Assembly (NCBI GenBank): GCA_016234365.1
Contig: JACRER010000003.1
Coordinates: forward strand, 1 to 64,000
DNA from: Elusimicrobiota bacterium
GTDB taxonomy: Bacteria > Elusimicrobiota > Elusimicrobia > Elusimicrobiales > UBA9959
Direction of reading: 5' to 3'
Length of the DNA stretch: 64,000 bases
Shown: piece after piece, positions 26,890 to 33,672 of the stretch
How positions within the stretch are numbered: position 1 is the first letter of the stretch
Layout of the letters: each line of letters starts with the position of its first letter
Notes under the pieces: model-generated
Told to the model about the DNA's origin: nothing
The model's database searches: none
Seen by the model: only the letters and a program-made list of their open reading frames with translations
Translations under genes and position numbers: made by a program

Positions 26890-27600
26890 TCAGATTTTCC
26901 TCAGGTTTTGTGTGCTTTCAGGAAGGAAGAGGGTGAATTCCGCGCCTTTGCCGGGTTCGCTTTGCGCCTCTATGCGGCCGTTGTTCTGCCGCGAAATCCC
27001 ATAGACCATGGCCAGGGAGAGACCGGCGCCTTTACCCTTTTCCTTGGTAGTGAAAAAGGGCTCAAAAATGTGCTCCATGACCTCCGGCGTCATGCCCTGG
27101 CCGGAGTCCTTTACCGACACGGCGCAAAGCGGCGGGTCACCGGGGACCAGCCGTGTGGAGACGGTGACCGTTCCGCCTTCCGGCAGGGCGTCGGCCGCGT
27201 TGGAAAGCAGCGCCGCCAGGGCAAAGTCGGCCTGGGCCTGGTCACAGGAGCAGGCAGGGAGGCCGGCTGCCAGCCGGAGTTCCAGTTTTATGCCGCGCGC
27301 TTCCAGGGCCGGGCGGCCTTCCAGCAGTTTTTCTGCGGCGGCGTTAAGGCTGCAGGCCTTGTTCTGCGGCTGCGCGCGCAGGCTGAAAGTGAAAAATTTC
27401 CTGGTGAGGGCGCTGGCCCTGGCCACGGCCTTGCGTATCTCCTCCAAGTCCGGCTTGAGCGGGTCCTCCGGTTTGAGGGAATTGAGCATCAGCGTCGCGT
27501 AGCCTTCTATCGCGCCCAGCATGTTGTTGAGATCGTGGGCGGCGCCGCCGGCCAGGCGGCCTACCGCTTCCATCTTGGCTTTATCGGGGGTTATCTTCAT
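26890..27600 (-). CDS. Sensorless histidine kinase
   Basis: 236 residues containing only a transmitter: DHp with His22 in GGAAHDLNNMLGAI and a complete catalytic domain (ALLSNAADALPEGG, VSVKDSGQGM, FFTTKEKGKGAGLSLAMVYG). No sensory or membrane domain is present. It lies 4 bp downstream of the OmpR-type regulator at 27605 and two genes from a sensor that has a DHp but no ATPase domain (28284). The two may form one split kinase acting on the adjacent regulator. Confidence 0.85.
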   Translation of the reverse strand: MKITPDKAKMEAVGRLAGGAAHDLNNMLGAIEGYATLMLNSLKPEDPLKPDLEEIRKAVARASALTRKFFTFSLRAQPQNKACSLNAAAEKLLEGRPALEARGIKLELRLAAGLPACSCDQAQADFALAALLSNAADALPEGGTVTVSTRLVPGDPPLCAVSVKDSGQGMTPEVMEHIFEPFFTTKEKGKGAGLSLAMVYGISRQNNGRIEAQSEPGKGAEFTLFLPESTQNLRKI

Positions 27601-27604
27601 AGGC

Positions 27605-28291
27605 CTATTCGAACTTGTAGCCGTGGCCGGTCACGCTGGTAATGTGCGCCGCCAGCTTGGACCCCAGTTTTTTGCGCAGCGAGGAGACGTGCGTCTCCAC
27701 GGTGTGCGGGTTGTCGTAGTTGGCCGTGTCGTAGCCCCACACCGTCTCCAGGATGTAGGGCACCCCCAGCACGCGGCCCTTCTTCTCCAGCAGCAGCGTG
27801 AGCAGGTCGAATTCCTTGCGGGTCAGCGGTACGGGTTTGCCGCCCAGCTTGACCGAGCGCGAGCCCGGGTCCAGTTCCACGCCCTGCTCCTTTATCTTGC
27901 CGGAGGCGCCCGCGGCTTCATAGCGGCGCATTACGGCGTTGATCTTGGCGGTCAGCACCGGGAAAGCGAAAGGCTTGGTCAGGTAGTCGTCCGCGCCGCG
28001 GTCGTAGCCCGAGACGATGTCGTCGTCCTCGGTCCTGTCCCCGGAGATTATTATCACCGGGGTGGCGGCGGTTTCCGGCGAGGATTTGAGCGCCTTGCAG
28101 AGGGAGAAACCGTCCAGGCCTGGCAGGGCCACGTCGGTCACCACCACGTCGGGCTTTGAGTCGCGCGCCATCATCAGCGCCTCGGAGCCGTTGTCGGTGA
28201 AGACTACCGTGAAATCGTGGTTCTCCAGGTAGCGCCGCATCACGTCCAGCATCTTCCGGTCGTCGTCCACCAGCAGTATTTTCTTAGGCAT
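27605..28291 (-). CDS. OmpR/PhoB-family response regulator
   Basis: 228 residues. The receiver has Asp53 in VVTDVALPGLDG and Lys in DDYLTKPFAF; the winged helix (about 130-228) has PLTRKEFDLLTLLLEKKGRV and YDNPHTVETHVSSLRKKLG, and ends GHGYKFE. Such proteins dimerise on direct repeats and recruit RNA polymerase. It overlaps the sensor at 28284 by 8 bp and is followed by the sensorless kinase 4 bp on, so sensor, regulator and kinase are one operon. It is about 50 per cent or more alike to the second regulator at 30279 by eye, so they are probably paralogues. Confidence 0.93.
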   Translation of the reverse strand: MPKKILLVDDDRKMLDVMRRYLENHDFTVVFTDNGSEALMMARDSKPDVVVTDVALPGLDGFSLCKALKSSPETAATPVIIISGDRTEDDDIVSGYDRGADDYLTKPFAFPVLTAKINAVMRRYEAAGASGKIKEQGVELDPGSRSVKLGGKPVPLTRKEFDLLTLLLEKKGRVLGVPYILETVWGYDTANYDNPHTVETHVSSLRKKLGSKLAAHITSVTGHGYKFE

Positions 28292-30239
28292 CTCCGCCTC
28301 CCGGCTCGCCCAGTTTGGGATTGCGCGCGAAATCCTGGAACTTGGAGGTGAGGTCCGCCGCGCGTTTGACGGCCTTGATGATCTGCGAGATCTCTTTCTT
28401 GATCGGGCTGGAATCGTTAAGGCCGTCGTCTATGAGCGTGGCGTAGCCATTGATGGCTGCCAGCGCGTTGTTGAAGTCGTGGGCCATGGGCCTGGCTACC
28501 TTGCTCACGGCGTCCGCCGCGCGCGCGATGGCCAGTTCGCTCTCCATCTTCTTGAGGTCGCTGATGTCGCGCGCCACGCCCAGCAGGCCTATGATCTCGC
28601 CGCCGACGTTGCGCAGCGGGGTTTTTATGATGTGCACGTAGCGCGCCCCCGCGGGGAAAGGGCGCAGGTGGTTGAGAGTGAGGGTGTTGCCGGTGCGGAC
28701 CACCTCGCTGTCGGTCCTGAAAACGTCCGCCGCGGTCTCGGGCGGAAGGTAGTCCGTGTCAGAGCGCCCGATCATGGCTTCGGGGGAAGTGCCCATCAGG
28801 TCGGCGCAGGCCTTGTTGACCTTGATGTACATCCCGTTCATGTCCTTTACGAAAATGGCGTCCTTGGCCGTATCGAAGACCCTGCGCATCAGCTCCTCGC
28901 TCTCCTTCAGCCGCATCTCGGTGCGCTTCTGTTCCGTGACGTCGCGCATGACGCCGGTGGCGTAGGCGGGCTTGCCGTCGCGCAGGACCACGCTGCTCTT
29001 CTGCTCGGCGTAGAAGTAGGTGCCGTCCTTTCTGCGCACCCGGTACGGGAGGATAGGCATCGTGACGCCGGTTTTAGCGAAATGGACGAGGGCTTTGGCC
29101 ACGAAGTCCTGGTCGTCGGGATGGGCGATCTCCACCGCGTTGCGGCCCACCAGGTCTTCCGGCTTGTAGCCGTAATGCTCCACGCGCGGGCTGACGTAGG
29201 TTATGGTCCCGTCCAGGTTGACGGTGTAGATTATGTCCTTGGACGAGGAGACGATGGCCCGGAACCGGGCGTCCTCCTCCCGCTGTTTATCCTCTTCCAG
29301 TTTGCGCTGCAGGATTATGGCATAGACCAGCGCCAGTTTCTGGGCGGTTTCCAGGTCGCGCGGGGAATAATCCCCGGAGGGATTGGCCAGGGCGATGAGG
29401 CCCAGCAGTTTCCGGCCGGACATGGCCGGCACGCCCAGGAACCGCGCTATCTTTATGTGCCCGTGCGGCAGGCCGACGGCGCGCCTGTCTTGCGGAGCGG
29501 TGTTGGTGAGCAGCGCTTTCTTCTTTTTCAGGACCCAGCCCCAGAGGCCGTTGAAATCCTTGAAGACCACCGGCTTGTCCATCATCTGGCATTTATCGCA
29601 GGTTTCGGTGGTAAGGGCGGAGGTCATCAGCCAGCCGGTGGCCGGGTCTATGTGGCCGGTAAAACCGAAGGCGCTGCCGGTCATGCGGCGGGCTTCGTCC
29701 AGCACCGCGCGGGAGATCTCCTCCATGGAAATGCCGGGGAAGGCCAGGTATAGCTCCTCCACGTGTTTTACCGCGGCCGCGATATCCTTTTCCGCGCGGA
29801 GTTCCGCGTCGCGGCTCTCGGCCTGCAGCCTGGCGGAGACGAACTGGGCGGCCATCCCCAGCAGCGCGTTCACCGCAAAGGGATTTTGCGGCGCCACCCC
29901 GAAGACGGCCGTTAACTGCCCGGCCTTGCGGTTGGCGAGGCAGACGGAGGCCTGGAAGCAAAGCCCTTTACCGGCCGCCGGCCGCTTTCCGGCCAGGAGC
30001 CTGCCCTTGTCCGCGGCGGTTATTTTCAGGAAGAAGCCTTTTGGCGGGGCGCCGGCCGCGCCTTTCAGTACTATGGCCAGGCCGGTCTTCTGCCCTACAG
30101 CCGGGTACTCGGCCAGTATTTTAAGGGCCTTGCAGAGGAACGGTTCGAAGTTGTCCGGGGAGAATGCCGTGGCCAGCATAGCCTGCAAGGCTTTGCCCAG
30201 AGAAACGGCGTCCTGAGTCATTACGGAAGGCTTTCCCAT
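28284..30239 (-). CDS. GAF/PAS sensor ending at the DHp domain (no ATPase domain)
   Basis: 651 residues. A short unclassified N-terminus, a GAF-like domain (about 160-320, with MTGSAFGFTGHIDPATGW, LANPSGDY), two PAS domains (about 330-450, 455-575), then HisKA with His587 in VARPMAHDFNNALAAINGY. The protein ends 64 residues after that His, so the catalytic HATPase domain is absent. The frame is intact and overlaps the regulator gene by 8 bp, so this is probably natural. It could be phosphorylated in trans by the kinase at 26890 or act as a phosphotransfer or phosphatase scaffold. The start has CAGGGA; a TATAAT lies about 20 bases upstream. Confidence 0.85.
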   Translation of the reverse strand: MGKPSVMTQDAVSLGKALQAMLATAFSPDNFEPFLCKALKILAEYPAVGQKTGLAIVLKGAAGAPPKGFFLKITAADKGRLLAGKRPAAGKGLCFQASVCLANRKAGQLTAVFGVAPQNPFAVNALLGMAAQFVSARLQAESRDAELRAEKDIAAAVKHVEELYLAFPGISMEEISRAVLDEARRMTGSAFGFTGHIDPATGWLMTSALTTETCDKCQMMDKPVVFKDFNGLWGWVLKKKKALLTNTAPQDRRAVGLPHGHIKIARFLGVPAMSGRKLLGLIALANPSGDYSPRDLETAQKLALVYAIILQRKLEEDKQREEDARFRAIVSSSKDIIYTVNLDGTITYVSPRVEHYGYKPEDLVGRNAVEIAHPDDQDFVAKALVHFAKTGVTMPILPYRVRRKDGTYFYAEQKSSVVLRDGKPAYATGVMRDVTEQKRTEMRLKESEELMRRVFDTAKDAIFVKDMNGMYIKVNKACADLMGTSPEAMIGRSDTDYLPPETAADVFRTDSEVVRTGNTLTLNHLRPFPAGARYVHIIKTPLRNVGGEIIGLLGVARDISDLKKMESELAIARAADAVSKVARPMAHDFNNALAAINGYATLIDDGLNDSSPIKKEISQIIKAVKRAADLTSKFQDFARNPKLGEPGGGDA

Positions 30240-30278
30240 TTTTTCCCTGCCCCGGATAATTATACTAAAGCGAAAACG

Positions 30279-30965
30279 CTACTCGAACTTGTAACCGTGG
30301 CCCGGCACGGCCTTGATGCGCTTGCCGAAAAGGCCTATCTTGCGCCGCAGGTTCGAAACGTGCACTTCCACGGTATGCGGATCGTTGTAGTCCGCGGTGT
30401 TGTAGCCCCAGACGGCCTCCAGCAGGCTGGTGAGGCTGAGCACCCGGCCAGGGTTGGAGGTGAGCGTGTTGAGCAGGTCGAATTCCTTGGAGGTAAGTTT
30501 GACCGGCTTGCCCTTGAGTTTTATCGTCCGGGCTTCCAAATTAAGCTCCAGCGCCCCCTGCTTCTTTATAGCTTCCTTCTTTTTGCCGCGGGAGGCGCGG
30601 CGCAGCATGGCCTTTACCTTGGCCAGCAGCACGGGGTAGGAGAACGGCTTTATCACGTAGTCGTCCGCGCCGTAGCCGTAACCGGCCACCTGGTCGGCCT
30701 CGGCCATCTTCTTGCCGGTCATGATCACCAGGGGGATGTCGGCCAGCGCCTTGTTGTCCTTGATCTTGCGGCAGAGGGCGAACCCGTCCATGCGCGGCAT
30801 TTCCACGTCGGTGATTATGATGTCGGGGCGGCGGGCCGCGGCGGCCGCGAGCGCCTCCGCGCCGTTGGAGGCGCTGATGGTTTCCAGGCCGTGGTTCTCC
30901 AGGTACTTGCGCAGTATCCCCAGCAGTTCCAGGTCGTCGTCCACTATGAGGGCCCGTTCTTTCAT
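30279..30965 (-). CDS. OmpR/PhoB-family response regulator beside the twin RNAs
   Basis: 228 residues, receiver plus winged helix. Phospho-acceptor Asp53 in IIITDVEMPRMDG, Lys in DDYVIKPFSY; DNA-binding part KLTSKEFDLLNTLTSNPGRV and DPHTVEVHVSNLRRKIG. Its start is 15 bp downstream of the terminator of RNA copy A, so read-through from that RNA would express it. A TATAAT seven bases before the ATG offers an independent, leaderless promoter; no Shine-Dalgarno sequence is present. OmpR-family proteins typically bind direct repeats with 10-11 bp spacing, exactly what is found upstream of both RNAs, which makes this the leading candidate for their activator and suggests feedback. Confidence 0.92.
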   Translation of the reverse strand: MKERALIVDDDLELLGILRKYLENHGLETISASNGAEALAAAAARRPDIIITDVEMPRMDGFALCRKIKDNKALADIPLVIMTGKKMAEADQVAGYGYGADDYVIKPFSYPVLLAKVKAMLRRASRGKKKEAIKKQGALELNLEARTIKLKGKPVKLTSKEFDLLNTLTSNPGRVLSLTSLLEAVWGYNTADYNDPHTVEVHVSNLRRKIGLFGKRIKAVPGHGYKFE

Positions 30966-30972
30966 TAAGGTG

Positions 30973-30978
30973 ATTATA
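30973..30978 (-). promoter_or_regulatory. -10 element overlapping the end of RNA A
   Basis: TATAAT on the minus strand directly after the terminator T-run of RNA A and seven bases before the regulator's ATG. It would give a leaderless mRNA. Confidence 0.35.
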
Positions 30979-30979
30979 T

Positions 30980-31179
30980 AAAAAAGCGCCCCGCCGGGAA
31001 GTTCATGGTGAGGTTCAGTCGGCCTTACAGAGGAGTCTTACTTGTTGTGCCCGGCGGGGCTTTATTTAGACCAGCGCTGCGAGTGCTAGAGCAAGTGGCC
31101 GAAGCCACAAGTCTTGGGGGTTTGGGTTAGGGGGGCGCACCCGCAACGCTGGAGATCGTTTTTAAAGAACCTTACGACG
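30980..31179 (-). ncRNA. Twin structured small RNA, copy A
   Basis: About 200 nt, read on the minus strand. It starts about seven bases after TAGACT (31185-31190). Near its 5' end it forms a 16-bp helix (31137-31152 with 31071-31086) that encloses a C-rich strand (CCCCCCTAACCCAAACCCCC) and a UUCG-capped hairpin GTGGC-TTCG-GCCAC. It ends in a terminator with 11-bp GCCCCGCCGGG/CCCGGCGGGGC arms (31060-31050 with 30998-30988) and six T. At 31077/31146 the pair is G-U on the minus strand but C-A on the plus strand, and the cUUCGg loop also exists only on the minus strand, so this strand is the RNA. No ORF is evident. Class unknown. Confidence 0.75.
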
Positions 31180-31184
31180 CTTAT

Positions 31185-31238
31185 AGTCTAACAGTTCCGG
31201 CTCAAGAAGAGTTCAAGAGGCGCTCAAGGTCCGCTCAA
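31185..31238 (-). promoter_or_regulatory. Activator-type promoter of RNA A (four 11-bp repeats)
   Basis: Minus strand: TTGAGC, TTGAGC, TTGAAC, TTGAGC at plus-strand starts 31233, 31222, 31211 and 31200, each exactly 11 bp apart. The last is followed by nine bases and the -10 TAGACT (31190-31185). The repeats occupy the -35 region, as Pho boxes do in PhoB-activated promoters. Confidence 0.75.
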
Positions 31239-31243
31239 CATTC

Positions 31244-31437
31244 AAAAAAAACGCCCCGCCGGGACATGACGCCTGACTGGTGCCTTACAGGAGTGTCTGA
31301 TGTGTAGCCCGGCGGGGCTTTAATTAGACCAGCGTTGCGAATGCTAGAGCAAGGGGCCGAAGCCCCTAGTCTTGGGGGTTTGGGTTAGGGGGGCGCACCC
31401 GCAACGCTGGAGATCTGTTTTAAAAGAACCTGCTACG
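31244..31437 (-). ncRNA. Twin structured small RNA, copy B
   Basis: About 194 nt, minus strand, same plan as copy A and about 75 per cent alike. 16-bp helix (31395-31410 with 31329-31344), identical C-rich strand, hairpin AGGGGC-TTCG-GCCCCT in which one U-A pair of copy A is replaced by G-C, and an 11-bp terminator stem (31318-31308 with 31263-31253) followed by eight T. Two pairs in the helix are G-U on the minus strand and would be A-C on the plus strand. The terminator loop shares ACTCCT and TGTAAGGC with copy A; CUCCU is complementary to a Shine-Dalgarno core. Probably a trans-acting regulatory RNA, by inference only. Confidence 0.75.
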
Positions 31438-31442
31438 GAAAA

Positions 31443-31496
31443 AGTATAACATAGGGCGTTCAAGATTCGCTCAAATGCGGCTCAAAAGGCGCTCAA
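31443..31496 (-). promoter_or_regulatory. Activator-type promoter of RNA B (four 11-bp repeats)
   Basis: Minus strand: TTGAGC three times and TTGAAC last, at plus-strand starts 31491, 31480, 31469 and 31458, exactly 11 bp apart. Then nine bases and the -10 TATACT (31448-31443). Repeat count, spacing and distance to the -10 are identical to those of copy A. Confidence 0.78.
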
Positions 31497-31512
31497 GGCC
31501 CGACGGCCGCTT

Positions 31513-31541
31513 TTTACGACGGGCGCGCGAAATCATATAAT
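31513..31541 (+). promoter_or_regulatory. recG promoter
   Basis: TTTACG (31513-31518), a 17-bp spacer and TATAAT (31536-31541), 19 bp before the recG ATG. It fires away from the RNA B promoter; the nearest 11-bp repeat ends 16 bp upstream of this -35, so the activator could also touch recG. Confidence 0.55.
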
Positions 31542-31560
31542 AGGTTTTCGGCCATAAAAG

Positions 31561-33636
31561 ATGACTTCCATACAATTCCTTAAGGGCGTGGGCCCCAAAA
31601 AAGCGGAGCTGTTCGCGCACCTCGGGGTGGAAACTCTGGACGACCTGCTCTTTTATTTCCCGCGCAAGTGGGAGGACCGCCGCCTGCCCGGCAGGAAAGA
31701 GCCGCTGCCGTTGCTGGAGGATGCGCCGGTTGTGCGCGGCAAAATAAAGCATGTGCGCGATATGTACACGGGCAGCGGCCTGCGCATCTTCAAGATAGTC
31801 CTGGAAACCCCCTATGGCGAGGCCGAGGCCAGTTTCTTCAAGCGCCACAGTCCGCGCTTCGACGTGTTCGCCGCGCTGCGCAAAGACCTTAAAGAAGGGC
31901 GCACCGTCTGGGTAACGGGGACCCCCGAAGACCCGCTTTTCCTAAGCCGTATCCGCGCCGACGAATACTATCTGGAGGACGACGCACGCGCGCTGAAGAT
32001 GCACGTGGGGCGCATAGTGCCGGTTTACCCGCTGACCGAGGGCCTGACGGCCAGGTTCATGCGCGAGGCCGTGTATGAGGCCGTTATGGCCGGGCACGAA
32101 GCGGTTGGTGATTTCCTGCCGCCGGACCTGGCGGCCGGCCGCGGCCTGGTGGCGCGGGACCTGGCCGCGCGCGCCATTCATTTTCCGGAAAATAATTTCG
32201 AGCTTACGCAGTCGCGCCGGCGCTTCATCTATGAGGAACTGCTGCTGATGGCGCTGGCCTGGGCCATAAAAAAGCGCCAGACCAAGGGCGTGCTGAAGGG
32301 CTTTTCCTACGAGGTCAGGAAGACCCTGCTGACGCCCTTCCGCGCCAACCTCGGTTTCCAGTTCACGGCCGGGCAGGCGCACGCCATAAACGAGATCTTC
32401 ACGGACATGAGGGCGCCCACCCCCATGGCCCGCCTGCTGGAGGGGGACGTGGGCAGCGGCAAGACCGTGGTGGCGCTGTCGGCCATGCTGCTGGCGGCGG
32501 AGAACGGCGGCCAGAGCGTTTTTGCCGCGCCTACCGAGATCCTGGCCGAGCAGCATTTCATAACTTTCGCGAGTCTGCTTAAAGGGCTGGGCGTGCGCGC
32601 GGCCCTGCTGACCGGGCGCGTGAAGGCGGCCGAGCGCAAAAAACTGCTGGCGGACCTGGCGGCGGGGAAAATAGACATCCTGCTGGGCACCCACGCGGTA
32701 ATGGGCGAGGGCGTGGTCTTTAAGAATTTGCGGCTGGTGGTCATAGACGAGCAGCACCGCTTCGGCGTGCGCCAGCGCGCGGCCCTGCGCGCCAAGGGGG
32801 ACCGGGCCGATATGCTCATCATGACGGCCACGCCCATACCGCGCACGCTGTTCCTGGCGCTTTACGGCGACCTGGACTTGTCGGTGATAAAGGAACTGCC
32901 GCCCGGGCGCAAGCCGGTAAAGACCACCGAGGCGGACGAAGAGACGGCTTTCGCCGCGGTTAAGGACGAGGCGGCCAAAGGCCGGCAGGTTTACGTGGTC
33001 TACCCGGTCATAGAAGAGACCGCAGACGCCGACATGAAGTCGGTGAAGGCCGAGTTCGAGCGGCTGAAGGTCCTTTTTCGCGGGCGGAAAGTGGATATGC
33101 TGCACGGGCGGATGCCCGGGGAGCTTAAAAAACAGGTCATGGAAGATTTTGCGGCCGGCCGCACCGATATCCTGGTGGCCACGCAGGTGATAGAGGTGGG
33201 CATAGACGTGCCTAACGCCACGCTGATGGTGATAAATAACGCCGAGCGCTATGGCCTGGCGAGCCTGCACCAGCTGCGCGGCCGCGTGGGCCGCGGCAAA
33301 CATGATTCCCGCTGCCTGCTGGTGCCGCACGGGCGCGCCGGCGACTCGCCCGAGCGCCTGCGCGCGATGCTGCAGAGCTCCAACGGTTTCGAGCTGAGCG
33401 AGAAGGATATTTATATCCGCGGCGCCGGCGAGATCCTGGGAGTGCGCCAGCATGGCGACATGGACCTTAAACTGGCGGATATGGCGCGCGATAAGGATAT
33501 CCTTGAACAGGCAATGCAGGACCGCGAAAGCATCCTGGCCGCCGACCCGGAGCTGCAGGCCCGCGGCAACCGCGGCCTGCGCAAAAAACTCCGCGACCTC
33601 TACGCCTCCCGCTGGAACCTGATAGACCTGGCTTGA
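31561..33636 (+). CDS. recG: ATP-dependent DNA helicase RecG
   Basis: 691 residues. Remodels stalled replication forks and Holliday junctions. The N-terminal wedge (OB) domain begins FLKGVGPKKAELFAHLGV and DLLFYFPRKWEDR. The motor shows Walker A LEGDVGSGKTVVAL, motif II VVIDEQHRFGVRQR (DEQH), motif III MTATPIPRTL, and motifs V-VI VATQVIEVGIDVPNAT and QLRGRVGRG. The C-terminal TRG region is present. Length is typical of short RecG proteins. The ATG at 31561 has only a weak ribosome-binding site. Confidence 0.95.
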   Translation: MTSIQFLKGVGPKKAELFAHLGVETLDDLLFYFPRKWEDRRLPGRKEPLPLLEDAPVVRGKIKHVRDMYTGSGLRIFKIVLETPYGEAEASFFKRHSPRFDVFAALRKDLKEGRTVWVTGTPEDPLFLSRIRADEYYLEDDARALKMHVGRIVPVYPLTEGLTARFMREAVYEAVMAGHEAVGDFLPPDLAAGRGLVARDLAARAIHFPENNFELTQSRRRFIYEELLLMALAWAIKKRQTKGVLKGFSYEVRKTLLTPFRANLGFQFTAGQAHAINEIFTDMRAPTPMARLLEGDVGSGKTVVALSAMLLAAENGGQSVFAAPTEILAEQHFITFASLLKGLGVRAALLTGRVKAAERKKLLADLAAGKIDILLGTHAVMGEGVVFKNLRLVVIDEQHRFGVRQRAALRAKGDRADMLIMTATPIPRTLFLALYGDLDLSVIKELPPGRKPVKTTEADEETAFAAVKDEAAKGRQVYVVYPVIEETADADMKSVKAEFERLKVLFRGRKVDMLHGRMPGELKKQVMEDFAAGRTDILVATQVIEVGIDVPNATLMVINNAERYGLASLHQLRGRVGRGKHDSRCLLVPHGRAGDSPERLRAMLQSSNGFELSEKDIYIRGAGEILGVRQHGDMDLKLADMARDKDILEQAMQDRESILAADPELQARGNRGLRKKLRDLYASRWNLIDLA

Positions 33637-33672
33637 ATATTTGATAATATTTGGCGGGATGGGTACTTTAAA

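Noticed and set aside
31364..31400. G-rich run with telomere-like GGGTTAGGG on the plus strand of each RNA unit, a possible G-quadruplex
   Set aside because: Only three G tracts of three or more are present, and helix G-U pairs and the UUCG loop place the RNA on the other strand; the C-rich form is the likely functional one.
30980..31437. CRISPR array or insertion-sequence ends as explanation for the two similar units
   Set aside because: There are only two units of about 200 bp, no short spacers, no cas or transposase genes and no terminal inverted repeats around the pair.
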